From contig SNWL01000008.1 of NCBI GenBank assembly GCA_004362315.1, positions 124,001 through 188,000 of the forward strand: a stretch of DNA of 64,000 nt, in the 5' to 3' direction. The notes beneath the pieces are model-generated. The model saw only the letters and a program-made list of their open reading frames with translations. It was not told the origin of the DNA and did no database searches. The position numbers were made by a program, and so were the translations under genes. Positions 1 to 7,576 of the stretch are shown piece by piece (the first letter of the stretch is position 1; each line of letters opens with the position of its first letter). The stretch comes from Mycobacterium sp. BK086. Its GTDB lineage: Bacteria > Actinomycetota > Actinomycetes > Mycobacteriales > Mycobacteriaceae.

Positions 1-1
1 C

Positions 2-559
2 GACAGCGACGCGCCCGCGCGCCGACCTCAGATCGGCACCCGGACAATGGTTTTGGGCCACGATGGCGCCGACCTCGCGGCGGCTCTGCAGACGATCGCC
101 GAGGTCGGCGATGCCGGGGCACTTGCCGAGGCGGTCGACGATGCGTTCCCCGGCTCCCGGGTGGAGATCCCCAACAGTGACGGTCGCTTCGAGGTCACCC
201 TGCGCCAGCCCGGAATGTTGCGCGCACTGACCGCGGCCGAGCTCTCCGACGGCACGCTGCGCTATCTGCTGTGGGTGGCCGCCCTGCTCACCCCGCGGCC
301 GGCCGAGCTCACGGTGCTCAACGAGCCGGAGGCCAGCCTGCACCCCGATCTGCTGCCCGCGCTGGCCGCGCTGATCGCCCGCTCCTCGGAACGTTCCCAG
401 GTCGTCGTCGTCACCCACGCCGCCGCGTTGGTCCAGGCGTTGCGCCGCCAGCAGTGCGACGTCAACGCCATCGAACTCACCAAGGAGATGGGCCAGACGA
501 CCATCGTCGGCCAGGGTCTGCTCGACGAGCCGTCCTGGCACTGGCCTGCCCGGGGATGA
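2..559 (+). CDS. AAA-family ATPase, C-terminal part (cut by the window edge)
   Basis: The reading frame is open from base 2, so the gene begins before the window and the ATG at 47 is probably internal. The visible 186 codons carry the C-terminal half of an ABC/SMC-like AAA ATPase of the RecF/COG4637 type. An ABC-signature-like LSDGTLRYL is followed by the Walker B segment LTVLNEPEASLHPDLL, and then a D-loop/H-loop region, VVVVTHAAALVQAL, with the switch histidine. Proteins of this type are soluble ATPases of poorly defined role, sometimes linked to DNA repair or defence. Nothing here fixes the substrate. The gene ends about 20 bp before purT. Confidence 0.7.
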   Translation, partial: DSDAPARRPQIGTRTMVLGHDGADLAAALQTIAEVGDAGALAEAVDDAFPGSRVEIPNSDGRFEVTLRQPGMLRALTAAELSDGTLRYLLWVAALLTPRPAELTVLNEPEASLHPDLLPALAALIARSSERSQVVVVTHAAALVQALRRQQCDVNAIELTKEMGQTTIVGQGLLDEPSWHWPARG

Positions 560-566
560 GCCCACC

Positions 567-580
567 TATCCTTGGGCATC
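567..580 (+). promoter_or_regulatory. Candidate leaderless promoter of purT
   Basis: TATCCT at 567-572 fits the mycobacterial -10 pattern TAnnnT. Its end lies 8 nt before the ATG at 581, so transcription would start at or next to the start codon. This supports ATG 581 over the upstream TTG at 572. No clear -35 is visible. Confidence 0.45.
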
Positions 581-1756
581 ATGCGTGTGATGCTGGTCGG
601 GTCTGGTGAGCTGAGCCGCGAGCTGGTGCTGGCCTTTCAACGGCTCGGCGCCGAGGTCGTCGCCGTCGACCGCTACGCCGACGCTCCGGCGCACGACGTG
701 GCCGACGAGGCGCTCGTCGTCACGATCACCGACCCCGAGGAACTGACCGCCGCTATCGCCAGGGTCGAGCCGGCCTACGTCGTGGTCGACACCAACGAAG
801 TGGCCATCGATGCGCTGCGGGCGGCCGCCGACGGCGGCACCACCCAGGTCGTGCCCGGCGTCTACGCCACCCAGCTCAGCCTGGACCGGGAGGGGATGCG
901 CCGGCTTGCCGCCGACGAGCTGGGCCTGCCGACCGCGCCGTTCTGGTTCGCCGGTTCGATCGATGAGCTGACCGCGGTCGCCGAGCACGCGGGGTTCCCG
1001 CTGGTGGTCAAGCCGGTGATCGGAGTGCCCGGCCAGGGCCAGTCGGTGCTGCTGCGCCCCGACGACGTCGAGCCCGCCTGGCAGCGCGCCGTCGCAGCCG
1101 GCGGCCGGGTGCCGCACAACCGGGTACTCGCCGAGACGGTCGTCGAGATCGACTACGCGGTCACCCTGCTGACCGTGCGTACCGACGGCCCCGCGGGTCC
1201 GGCCCTGCACTTCTGTGAGCCCATCGGGCACCGCCAGCTCGACGGCGTACTGGAGGCCTGGCAGCCGCAACAGATGACGCTGGCGGCGCTGGGCGCGGCG
1301 AAGTCGGTGGCGGCGCGGATCGTCCGGGCGCTCGGTGGCCGCGGAGTGTTCGGGGTGGAGCTGCTGGTCCGGGGGGACGAGGTGTACTTCTCCGATGTCA
1401 GCGTTCGTCCCTACGACAGCGGGCTGGTCACGCTGCGGACCCAGCGGCTGTCCGAATTCGAACTGCACGCCCGCGCCGTCCTGGGCCTGCCGGTCGACAC
1501 CATCATGATCTCGCCGGGCGCCGCGGAGGTCACCTACGGCGGTGCCGACGAGAGCACCAACACCCCGGAGATCGACCCCGTGGTGCTGGCCGAAGCGCTC
1601 GTCGTGCCGGAGAGCGACGTGCGGCTGCTGGGCCGCCATGACGGTTCGGCACGATCGCGGCTCGGGGTTGCGCTGGCCACCGGATCCGAGGTCACCACCG
1701 CCCGGGACCGGGTCCGCCAGGTCTCGACGGCACTGCACCGGGTGTGGAAGCCGTGA
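581..1756 (+). CDS. purT: Formate-dependent phosphoribosylglycinamide formyltransferase (GAR transformylase 2)
   Basis: The 391-residue protein matches PurT in length (E. coli PurT is 392 aa). PurT is a cytosolic ATP-grasp enzyme that uses formate and ATP to formylate GAR in de novo purine synthesis. The N-terminus (RVMLVGSGELSRELVLAFQ) is the pre-ATP-grasp Rossmann-like domain. Residues around 115-300 form the ATP-grasp domain, with the typical FPLVVKPVIGVPGQGQSVL loop and the FGVELLVRGDEVYFSDVSVRP metal/ATP segment. The C-terminal small domain is complete. M. tuberculosis has purT (Rv0389) just before the rhodanese Rv0390 and metZ, as here. The stop overlaps the next start (GTGA). Confidence 0.93.
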   Translation: MRVMLVGSGELSRELVLAFQRLGAEVVAVDRYADAPAHDVADEALVVTITDPEELTAAIARVEPAYVVVDTNEVAIDALRAAADGGTTQVVPGVYATQLSLDREGMRRLAADELGLPTAPFWFAGSIDELTAVAEHAGFPLVVKPVIGVPGQGQSVLLRPDDVEPAWQRAVAAGGRVPHNRVLAETVVEIDYAVTLLTVRTDGPAGPALHFCEPIGHRQLDGVLEAWQPQQMTLAALGAAKSVAARIVRALGGRGVFGVELLVRGDEVYFSDVSVRPYDSGLVTLRTQRLSEFELHARAVLGLPVDTIMISPGAAEVTYGGADESTNTPEIDPVVLAEALVVPESDVRLLGRHDGSARSRLGVALATGSEVTTARDRVRQVSTALHRVWKP

Positions 1757-2196
1757 CCGAAGAAGAACACGACGGCTCGAGCCCGATGCCGATTTTGATC
1801 GCACTGGTTGTTGCTCTGCTGGTGCTCGGCACGATCGGGATCGTGTGGGTGCTCGACACCAGGCAGAAGCCGCTGACTGAGGACGTCAAGGTCGGTCGCG
1901 CCGCGGTCGGCCAGAATGACGCCCTGCAACGAGACAACTACGGCGACTTCCGCAAGTACACCTGCGCCGCACAACAGGGTGCTGAGGCCGAAGTGCTTGA
2001 CCGGCAACAGAAGTCCAAGGCGGCACAGGGCGCCCGCTACGTCGACGACGTCACAGAGGTGAAGATCGACGGCGACAAGGCCACCGCGACGGTCGTCTAC
2101 CACTTCGAAAAAGCGGCAGACCACAAGATCAACGTGCCGATGACCTTCGTGCGGGAGAACGGCGATTGGACGGTCTGCTCGCCAGGTCCGGTCTAA
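1753..2196 (+). CDS. Small single-pass membrane protein with an NTF2-like/DUF4878-type exported domain
   Basis: A GTG at 1753 overlaps the purT stop, so translation is probably coupled; another in-frame GTG lies at 1744. The 147-residue product has an acidic N-terminus (TEEEHDGSS) and one strong membrane helix at about residues 12-34 (MPILIALVVALLVLGTIGIV). A roughly 100-residue exported domain follows, with two cysteines (YTCAA near the middle, WTVCS at the end) that could form a disulfide. Its fold resembles the DUF4878/lumazine-binding-like domains common in mycobacterial exported proteins. Function is unknown, and the link to purine synthesis is positional only. Confidence 0.7.
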   Translation: MTEEEHDGSSPMPILIALVVALLVLGTIGIVWVLDTRQKPLTEDVKVGRAAVGQNDALQRDNYGDFRKYTCAAQQGAEAEVLDRQQKSKAAQGARYVDDVTEVKIDGDKATATVVYHFEKAADHKINVPMTFVRENGDWTVCSPGPV

Positions 2197-2230
2197 GAGC
2201 TATCCAGATCGGTGTGGAAGACTCGGCCGG

Positions 2231-2644
2231 GTGAGCTACGCAGGAGATATCACCCCTGAGGCGAGCTGGAAGCTGCTCAGCGAGAACCCGGACGCGGTGC
2301 TGGTGGACTGCCGCACCGACGCCGAGTGGCGGTGGGTCGGGGTGCCCGATCTGTCCAGCCTCGGCCGCAGCGTGGTGTTCGTGGAATGGAATCGCGGCAA
2401 CGGCCAGCGCAACGAGGACTTCGTGGCTGAGCTGAATGCCGCCGGCGTCACCCCCGGCGAACGGCCGGTGGTCTTCATCTGTCGCTCCGGTAATCGCTCC
2501 ATCCCCGCGGCCGAGACAGCCACCGCCGCCGGAATTGCGCCGTCCTACAACATGCTTGACGGTTTCGAAGGCCAGCTCGACGCGGACGGGCACCGCGGCG
2601 GCAACGGCTGGCGTGCGCTCGGCCTGCCGTGGAAGCAGTCATGA
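2231..2644 (+). CDS. Rhodanese-like domain protein (Rv0390 type)
   Basis: This 137-residue single-domain rhodanese starts at GTG 2231. The active-site loop is CRSGNRS, with the catalytic cysteine at about residue 84, and the first-half signature VLVDCRTDAEW is intact. Rhodaneses carry sulfane sulfur as a cysteine persulfide. The last codons overlap the metZ start (ATGA at 2641-2644), and the same pair occurs in M. tuberculosis. A role in handling sulfide or persulfide for MetZ is a reasonable inference but is not shown by the sequence. Confidence 0.88.
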   Translation: MSYAGDITPEASWKLLSENPDAVLVDCRTDAEWRWVGVPDLSSLGRSVVFVEWNRGNGQRNEDFVAELNAAGVTPGERPVVFICRSGNRSIPAAETATAAGIAPSYNMLDGFEGQLDADGHRGGNGWRALGLPWKQS

Positions 2645-3849
2645 GCGACGTGCCCTCGGTCCGGATCCCCGTGCCGCTGCCCGACGGCGTGAGCCAGGCG
2701 ACCATCGGCGTCCGGGGCGGGCTACTGCGCTCGGGCTTCGAGGAAACCGCCGAGGCGATGTACCTCACGTCGGGCTACGTCTATGAGTCCGCCGCCGAAG
2801 CCGAGAAGGCATTCACCGGCGATATCGACCGCTACGTGTACTCCCGCTATGGCAACCCGACGATCTCGATGTTCGAGGAACGCCTGCGGCTGATCGAGGG
2901 TGCGCCGGCCGCGTTCGCGACCGCCTCGGGAATGTCGGCGGTGTTCACCGCCCTGGGCGCACTGCTGGGTGCGGGGGACCGACTGGTCGCCGCGCGCAGC
3001 CTGTTCGGCTCGTGCTTCGTGGTGTGCAACGAGATCCTGCCGCGCTGGGGTGTGGAGACCGTCTTCGTCGATGGTGAAGATCTGTCCCAGTGGGAAGAGG
3101 CGCTGTCCAAGCCGACCCAGGCAGTCTTTTTCGAGACCCCGTCCAACCCGATGCAATCGCTGGTCGACATCGCCGCGGTTTCCGAGATGGCGCACGCTGC
3201 CGGAGCAAAGGTGGTGCTGGACAACGTCTTTGCCACTCCACTGCTGCAGCAGGGTATTCCGCTCGGCGTGGACGTGGTGGTGTATTCGGGTACCAAGCAC
3301 ATCGACGGCCAGGGGCGGGTGCTCGGCGGGGCGATTTTGGGCGACAAGGAGTACATCGACGGCGAGGTGCAGAAACTGATGCGCCACACCGGACCTGCGC
3401 TGTCGCCGTTCAATGCCTGGGTATTGCTCAAGGGCCTGGAGACCATGTCGGTTCGGGTCGACTATTCGAACCGGTCCGCTCAGCGGATCGCCGAATTCCT
3501 GGAAACCCAGCCCGGTGTGAACTGGGTGAGATACCCGTTCCTGGAATCACATCCGCAGTACGACCTGGCCAAGCGGCAGATGCGCGGCGGCGGCACGGTG
3601 GTCACCTTTGAATTGGACGGTGGCAAGGACCGCGCCTTCGAGGTGCTCGACAAGCTGCAAGTGATCGACATCTCGAACAACCTCGGCGACTCCAAGTCAC
3701 TGATCACCCATCCGGCGACCACCACGCACCGCGCGATGGGTCCCGAGGGCCGTGCCTCGATCGGGCTCGGCGACGGCGTGGTGCGGATCTCGGTCGGACT
3801 CGAAGGCACCGAGGATCTGATCGCCGACCTGGATCGCGCGCTGGGCTAG
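2641..3849 (+). CDS. metZ: O-succinylhomoserine sulfhydrylase
   Basis: The 402-residue protein belongs to the Cys/Met-metabolism PLP enzyme family. MetZ makes homocysteine from O-succinylhomoserine and sulfide in methionine synthesis. The PLP lysine is K219 within VVVYSGTKHIDGQGR. The cofactor-binding ATASGMSAVFTAL stretch and the C-terminal SLITHPATTTH segment are typical of the family. ATG 2641 is chosen over GTG 2629 because it forms the ATGA overlap with the rhodanese stop. The order rhodanese-metZ matches Rv0390-Rv0391. MetB/MetC-type activity cannot be excluded from sequence alone, but the length and context favour MetZ. Confidence 0.93.
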   Translation: MSDVPSVRIPVPLPDGVSQATIGVRGGLLRSGFEETAEAMYLTSGYVYESAAEAEKAFTGDIDRYVYSRYGNPTISMFEERLRLIEGAPAAFATASGMSAVFTALGALLGAGDRLVAARSLFGSCFVVCNEILPRWGVETVFVDGEDLSQWEEALSKPTQAVFFETPSNPMQSLVDIAAVSEMAHAAGAKVVLDNVFATPLLQQGIPLGVDVVVYSGTKHIDGQGRVLGGAILGDKEYIDGEVQKLMRHTGPALSPFNAWVLLKGLETMSVRVDYSNRSAQRIAEFLETQPGVNWVRYPFLESHPQYDLAKRQMRGGGTVVTFELDGGKDRAFEVLDKLQVIDISNNLGDSKSLITHPATTTHRAMGPEGRASIGLGDGVVRISVGLEGTEDLIADLDRALG

Positions 3850-3851
3850 CG

Positions 3852-4295
3852 GTGTCGCGAAACTCCGATGCCAAGAAGGCCCGCCGCAAGAAGCGGCAGG
3901 TCAACCGGGATGCGCGCTGGCTCCCCGAGGATGTGGCAGGTGCCCTCGACGATGTCGACGTCGAACTCGCGCAGGCGGTCGAGACGTTCGACGAATGGCT
4001 GACCACGCGCGGCTGGACGTTCGACGCCGAGTTCTCCACCGACACCCTGCTCAGCTGGTTCTTCGAGCCGTCGGCCACCGCCGTCGTAGCCGAGGGCTAT
4101 GAGCCGGTCACCCGGATCTGGATCACCGCGTCCGGAGAAGACGATGACTTCCCCGAGAGCGTGAAGGCAGTCCTCGTCGGCACCGGTGGCGAAGGGGACG
4201 GCAAGCTCTACGCGGTCGAGCCAGAGGTCCTGCTCGCCCACATCGATGCGGTCGAAAACTACCGGCCCGGGGCAGCCATCCCCACGATGAGCTAG
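3852..4295 (+). CDS. Conserved hypothetical protein with a basic N-terminus
   Basis: This 147-residue soluble protein starts at GTG 3852, two bases after the metZ stop, so it is probably the last gene of the purT-metZ run. The first 20 residues are very basic (DAKKARRKKRQVNRDAR), and the rest is acidic with no membrane helix or signal peptide. A central FDEWLTTRGWTFD segment and a C-terminal LYAVEPEVLLAHIDAVENY look well folded. I recognise no characterised family. Its stop shares a CTAG tetranucleotide with the convergent DUF4267 gene. Confidence 0.65.
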   Translation: MSRNSDAKKARRKKRQVNRDARWLPEDVAGALDDVDVELAQAVETFDEWLTTRGWTFDAEFSTDTLLSWFFEPSATAVVAEGYEPVTRIWITASGEDDDFPESVKAVLVGTGGEGDGKLYAVEPEVLLAHIDAVENYRPGAAIPTMS

Positions 4296-4651
4296 CACAC
4301 CAGCAGCAGCGCGGCCGTGATCAGCATGACGACGGCGGTGCCGCCGTGGACGCCGAACGCGATGGGCTTGGTGCCGCCGTTGCGGAGCACGATGACGGCG
4401 TCGGCGACCGGAATCACGGTGGCGGCCAAGATGATCCAGCCGAGAAGGTGTGTCGCACCCGCGACCATCAGGATGATGACGATCAACCCCGATACGATGT
4501 CGCGCACGCCTTTGACGCTCAGATAGGCGCCCTCGCCGGGCACTCCGTAGCCGGGGGCGGCAACCCCTGGCGCGATGATGAAGCGGGCGCCGATGACAAT
4601 GATGGCCGCGGCGATGAGGCCGGCGAGGACGTAGCCGATGGTCGTGATCAT
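4292..4651 (-). CDS. Small four-helix membrane protein (DUF4267-like)
   Basis: This 119-residue protein is almost entirely hydrophobic, with about four membrane helices (residues about 5-27, 50-70, 72-90 and 100-118). The GYGVPGEGAYLSVKGVRDIVSG segment between helices 1 and 2 is typical of DUF4267 proteins. The start ATG 4651 overlaps the upstream NIPSNAP stop (ATGA), and an AGGAG ribosome site precedes it. It is the last gene of a three-gene operon probably controlled by the divergent TetR. Function is unknown. Confidence 0.72.
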   Translation of the reverse strand: MITTIGYVLAGLIAAAIIVIGARFIIAPGVAAPGYGVPGEGAYLSVKGVRDIVSGLIVIILMVAGATHLLGWIILAATVIPVADAVIVLRNGGTKPIAFGVHGGTAVVMLITAALLLVC

Positions 4652-4968
4652 GATGAAAGCTCCTGGGGTTCAACTGCTTTGAGCGAGATGGTGTTGACGT
4701 CGATGATGTGGTCGGCGTCGAAGCCCGCCATGTCCGCGGCGAACTCAGGACTGGCCATGATGGTCCGCGCGAGCTCGCCGGGGTCGACGCCTTCCGGGTA
4801 ACGGATGAGTGCGACGAGTCGGTTTGCCCCGCCACGACATTCGGTCCACACGCCTTCTGTGTTGACCCCGAACTTCGGGAAGGTCGTCAGGTGGCGGACC
4901 CAGTGCACGGTGGCGTATTGCTGCAGGGCCTCGGGTGATCGCAGGGTGTAGATCCGCAGCTGCAACAT
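4648..4968 (-). CDS. NIPSNAP-like small protein
   Basis: I place the start at ATG 4968, giving 106 residues, because it overlaps the upstream DUF1772 stop as TGATG and because the upstream extension to 5151 lacks protein character. The protein opens with MLQLRIYTLRSPEAL and has LTTFPKFGVNTEGVW and ASPEFAADMAGFD, matching the ferredoxin-like alpha/beta-barrel NIPSNAP family. Bacterial members are small and mostly uncharacterised. It sits between two small membrane proteins in one operon, so the three may act together. Confidence 0.72.
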   Translation of the reverse strand: MLQLRIYTLRSPEALQQYATVHWVRHLTTFPKFGVNTEGVWTECRGGANRLVALIRYPEGVDPGELARTIMASPEFAADMAGFDADHIIDVNTISLKAVEPQELSS

Positions 4969-5444
4969 CAGATCGCCAGGGCTACGCAGAGAGCGGCCAC
5001 CGCGAGGCCCTGCAGCAGTGCGCGGGCATTGATGATGCGGTCCCACTGTGCCTGCAGCGCACGGGCATTGGGCAATGACTCGCGGGCATCGGAGGCCGCC
5101 GTCAATTGCCGATTGATGGGCGCGCTCACCCGCGTGTAGAGCACGAGCCACACCAGCAGAAGGACGAGCGCGACGCCGGCCGCCAGCGCCTGTGTCCAGT
5201 GCGCCACCACGGCGGCCAGTGCCGCAGCCGCCGCGCTGGCCCCGATCCCGATCACGCCGGGGACGGGCATCCGCCGGTCGCCATATCGGTGCACGTTTCC
5301 CATGACCGCGACGAGGGCGCGATCGTCGACCGGCGCCAGCGCGGGTCGCAGCACGATCGCGCAGAACACGTCGGTCCCGTAGACGACGCCGGTGCCCAAC
5401 ACCGCGACCAGCGTGACGGTCCGGGCGATGAGATCCAAAATCAT
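4968..5444 (-). CDS. DUF1772 (anthrone-oxygenase-like) integral membrane protein
   Basis: This 158-residue protein has four predicted helices and the DUF1772 pattern: GTGVVYGTDVFCAIVLRPAL near the N-terminus, then LVLYTRVSAPINRQL and a final ALLQGLAVAALCVALAI. ATG 5444 is chosen over the earlier in-frame start because a TAnnnT -10 (TAGCGT at 5452-5457, minus strand) lies 7 nt upstream, as in leaderless genes. It is the first gene of the operon divergent from tetR. DUF1772 proteins relate distantly to fungal anthrone oxygenases, but the bacterial role is unknown. Confidence 0.75.
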   Translation of the reverse strand: MILDLIARTVTLVAVLGTGVVYGTDVFCAIVLRPALAPVDDRALVAVMGNVHRYGDRRMPVPGVIGIGASAAAAALAAVVAHWTQALAAGVALVLLLVWLVLYTRVSAPINRQLTAASDARESLPNARALQAQWDRIINARALLQGLAVAALCVALAI

Positions 5445-5459
5445 GCTAGCAACGCTAAC
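5445..5459. promoter_or_regulatory. Candidate TetR operator over the DUF1772 promoter
   Basis: GCTAGC-AAC-GCTAAC is an inverted repeat with 5 of 6 matching arm positions. It covers the -10 (TAGCGT, minus strand) and the transcription start of the DUF1772 operon, so a bound repressor would block that promoter. It lies in the intergenic region shared with the divergent TetR gene. Confidence 0.5.
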
Positions 5460-5480
5460 CCCAAGTGCGACCCTGTGCAA

Positions 5481-5509
5481 TAGCGCTGCTAGCTTTTCTA
5501 GCTGTGCTA
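5481..5509. promoter_or_regulatory. Candidate TetR operator over its own promoter
   Basis: An imperfect inverted repeat, TAGCGCTGCTAG then CTTTT then CTAGCTGTGCTA, has 9 of 12 arm positions paired. It overlaps the extended -10 of tetR (TGC-TATTTT, 5505-5513), which lies 5 nt before ATG 5519. The GCTAGC core recurs in the 5445-5459 repeat, which suggests one protein binds both. Confidence 0.5.
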
Positions 5510-5518
5510 TTTTCAGGC

Positions 5519-6097
5519 ATGGCCAGTGATGACCGACGCGAGCGCGACCGGGCCGCCCGGCGACAGCTGATCGTCACCACGGCACGCACCGTGGCCGAGG
5601 CTGAAGGGTGGGACGCGGTCACCACCCGGCGGCTGTCGACCGAGATCGAGTACAGCCAGCCGGTGCTGTACAAGCACTTCGCGGGCATGGAACAAATCGC
5701 GGACGCGGTCGCGATCGAAGGGTTCGGCGAGCTCGCGGACGCGGTCCGGGCGGCCCGGTCTGATTCCGGCACCGCGGGCGACGCCCTTGGCCGGATGGCC
5801 CACGCCTACCTCGACTTCGCCCGTGACAACCCGGCGGTGTACGACGCGATGTTCATCCGTGCGACCGCCCTGCGCTTCGCCGCCGACGACACCCCGCCCC
5901 AGCTCGAGGAGGCCTTCGCCGAGGTGCGCCACGCGGTCGGCGCCGTCGCCGGCGACCGGGACGCGGACACGCTCACCGAGGTCTTCTGGGCGGCGCTACA
6001 CGGCCTGGTCACGCTGAGCCGCGCCGGTCGGCTGCGGCCCGACTACGACGCCGACCGTATTCGGCTACTGGTCGACGAGTTCGCGACTCGGCGTTAG
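5519..6097 (+). CDS. TetR-family transcriptional regulator
   Basis: This 192-residue protein has an N-terminal TetR helix-turn-helix at about residues 30-55 (VTTRRLSTEIEYSQPVLYKHF) after a charged first helix. A C-terminal ligand-binding domain of the TetR_C_13/WHG type follows (NPAVYDAMFIRATALRF, FWAALHGLVTLSRAGRLRP). ATG 5519 is preferred over the upstream in-frame start at 5465 because that extension runs through the operator and promoter. It is divergent from the DUF1772-NIPSNAP-DUF4267 operon, which it probably represses. The ligand is unknown. The stop overlaps the convergent SDR stop at TTAG. Confidence 0.88.
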   Translation: MASDDRRERDRAARRQLIVTTARTVAEAEGWDAVTTRRLSTEIEYSQPVLYKHFAGMEQIADAVAIEGFGELADAVRAARSDSGTAGDALGRMAHAYLDFARDNPAVYDAMFIRATALRFAADDTPPQLEEAFAEVRHAVGAVAGDRDADTLTEVFWAALHGLVTLSRAGRLRPDYDADRIRLLVDEFATRR

Positions 6098-6957
6098 CCG
6101 TTGTCCGGGGTCTCCACCACTCCGGTCGCACTCTGGGCGCGCTTCTCGTAAGCGGCGCGGGCGGTGGTGTCGAAGTCCAGGAACACCCGATCGGTGCCCA
6201 TCTTGTTGGACAGCCACCGCCGGCCGCGCGGGGGAAGGAACATCACCGCGGCGGCGAGGAAGCGCGAGTAGCCGGGAACGGAGATCGACGTCGTCGGCTT
6301 GTCCAGCGCCTTGATCACCGCGGCGGCGATGTCTTCGGGCTGAACGGGCTTGGTTGCCGCGGTGGTGTGCGTACCCGAGATCAGCTCGGTATTGGTGAAT
6401 GTCGGCATGACACAGCTGATTTGGACGCCCTGCGGGGCGAACTCGTCGGCCAGCCCGGTGGTCAATCCGACGACGGCGAACTTGGTCCCGGCGTACAGCG
6501 CCTGGCCGGGCACGGCCAGCATGCCGGCCATCGAGGCGATGTTGACGATGTGGCCGCCGCGGCGGCGGACCATCTCCGGCAGTACCAGCCGGCAGCCGGT
6601 GATCACGCCGTAGAGATTGACCTCGACGGCGGTGCGCACCGCTTGCTCGGAATGGTCGAGGAACGGGCCGACCGGCATGACACCCGCGTTGTTGATCAGC
6701 ACATCGATGTGGCCGCCACCGTCGGCGCGAGCCTTGTCCAGGAACGTCGCGAACGACTCGGGGTCGCTCACGTCGAGCGGGTAGCCCGAGACCGGCCCGA
6801 GCTTGCTCAGCTGGGCGACAGCCGACTCCTCGAGCGCCACGTCGCGGTCGCCGATCACCACGCGCGCGCCGCGCTGCAGCAGCGCCCGGGCGGTGGCGAA
6901 TCCGATACCTCGCGCAGCACCGGTGATGGCGATGGTCTTACCTCGGATGTTGTCCAT
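6094..6957 (-). CDS. Short-chain dehydrogenase/reductase
   Basis: This 287-residue classical SDR has the cofactor motif TGAARGIG near residue 10, NNAGVMP, the catalytic serine in NIASMAG and YAGTK (Tyr-x-x-x-Lys). The 60-residue C-terminal extension (FLAAAVMFLPPRGRRWLSNK) is typical of mycobacterial membrane-associated SDRs of unknown substrate. An Asp in IGDRD after strand 2 suggests NAD(H). ATG 6957 is preferred to TTG 6981 because a TAAAGT -10 (6966-6971) ends 8 nt before it. The gene converges on tetR with a 4-bp stop overlap. Confidence 0.85.
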   Translation of the reverse strand: MDNIRGKTIAITGAARGIGFATARALLQRGARVVIGDRDVALEESAVAQLSKLGPVSGYPLDVSDPESFATFLDKARADGGGHIDVLINNAGVMPVGPFLDHSEQAVRTAVEVNLYGVITGCRLVLPEMVRRRGGHIVNIASMAGMLAVPGQALYAGTKFAVVGLTTGLADEFAPQGVQISCVMPTFTNTELISGTHTTAATKPVQPEDIAAAVIKALDKPTTSISVPGYSRFLAAAVMFLPPRGRRWLSNKMGTDRVFLDFDTTARAAYEKRAQSATGVVETPDNG

Positions 6958-7010
6958 GAACGGCGACTTTACAGGTGTCAACTTTTAGGTGAAAGGGGCA
7001 GACTGGCTCG

Positions 7011-7496
7011 GTGACCGGATTGCGCTTCGTACCTGTTGGCACCGGCGACGAGCTGGCGCAACCGCTGCTGGCCGAGCTCGCCATCGAGTACGCCACCCGC
7101 TACGAAGCCCCCGAGGCCGCCGTCGCAACATGGCTGCGCAACCACCCGGCGGGGACGTTCAGCCCGCCCGACGGCGGCATGCTCATCGGCGTGATCGGCG
7201 ACCGGCCGGTGACGGGTGGGGCGTTCTGCCGTTTCGACGACGACACCGCCGAACTCAAGCGGATCTGGACCGACAGCGGAAGCCGGCGCCGGGGCTATGC
7301 CACGAAGCTTCTCGCGGCGCTGGAGGCTGAGATCGCCGAGCGCGGCTATCGACGGGTCTATCTGACCACCGGCAACCGCCAGCCCGAAGCTGAAGCGCTC
7401 TATGACAGCACCGGCTACACCCGGCTCGACGAACCCCTGCCCAGCCACGGAGACGTGTTCCCGGTGGCGTTCATAAAAGCCCTGTCGACGGCTTAG
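7011..7496 (+). CDS. GNAT-family N-acetyltransferase
   Basis: This 161-residue protein is a single GNAT domain. Motif A is visible as ELKRIWTDSGSRRRGYATKLLAALEAE, containing the acetyl-CoA pyrophosphate loop (RRRGYA). Motif B is EAEALYDSTGYTRLDEP. It starts at GTG 7011 with GAAAGGGG about 10 bases upstream. The acceptor substrate cannot be read from the sequence. It stands alone between a divergent SDR and the flavin monooxygenase operon. Confidence 0.85.
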   Translation: MTGLRFVPVGTGDELAQPLLAELAIEYATRYEAPEAAVATWLRNHPAGTFSPPDGGMLIGVIGDRPVTGGAFCRFDDDTAELKRIWTDSGSRRRGYATKLLAALEAEIAERGYRRVYLTTGNRQPEAEALYDSTGYTRLDEPLPSHGDVFPVAFIKALSTA

Positions 7497-7576
7497 CTGG
7501 GCGAATTTGAAATCACGGTGAGCGCAACCCCGGATTACGGAATGCGTTCTGCCACCGCGCGTTAGACAGTTGTGTG

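Noticed and set aside
47..49. ATG at 47 as the start of the first gene
   Set aside because: The frame is open back to base 2 and the protein begins in the middle of an ATPase domain, so the true start is outside the window.
4969..5151. N-terminal extension of the NIPSNAP gene to 5151
   Set aside because: The extension is antisense-like, Cys/Pro/Arg-rich and overlaps the DUF1772 gene, while ATG 4968 gives a family-typical start and a TGATG overlap.
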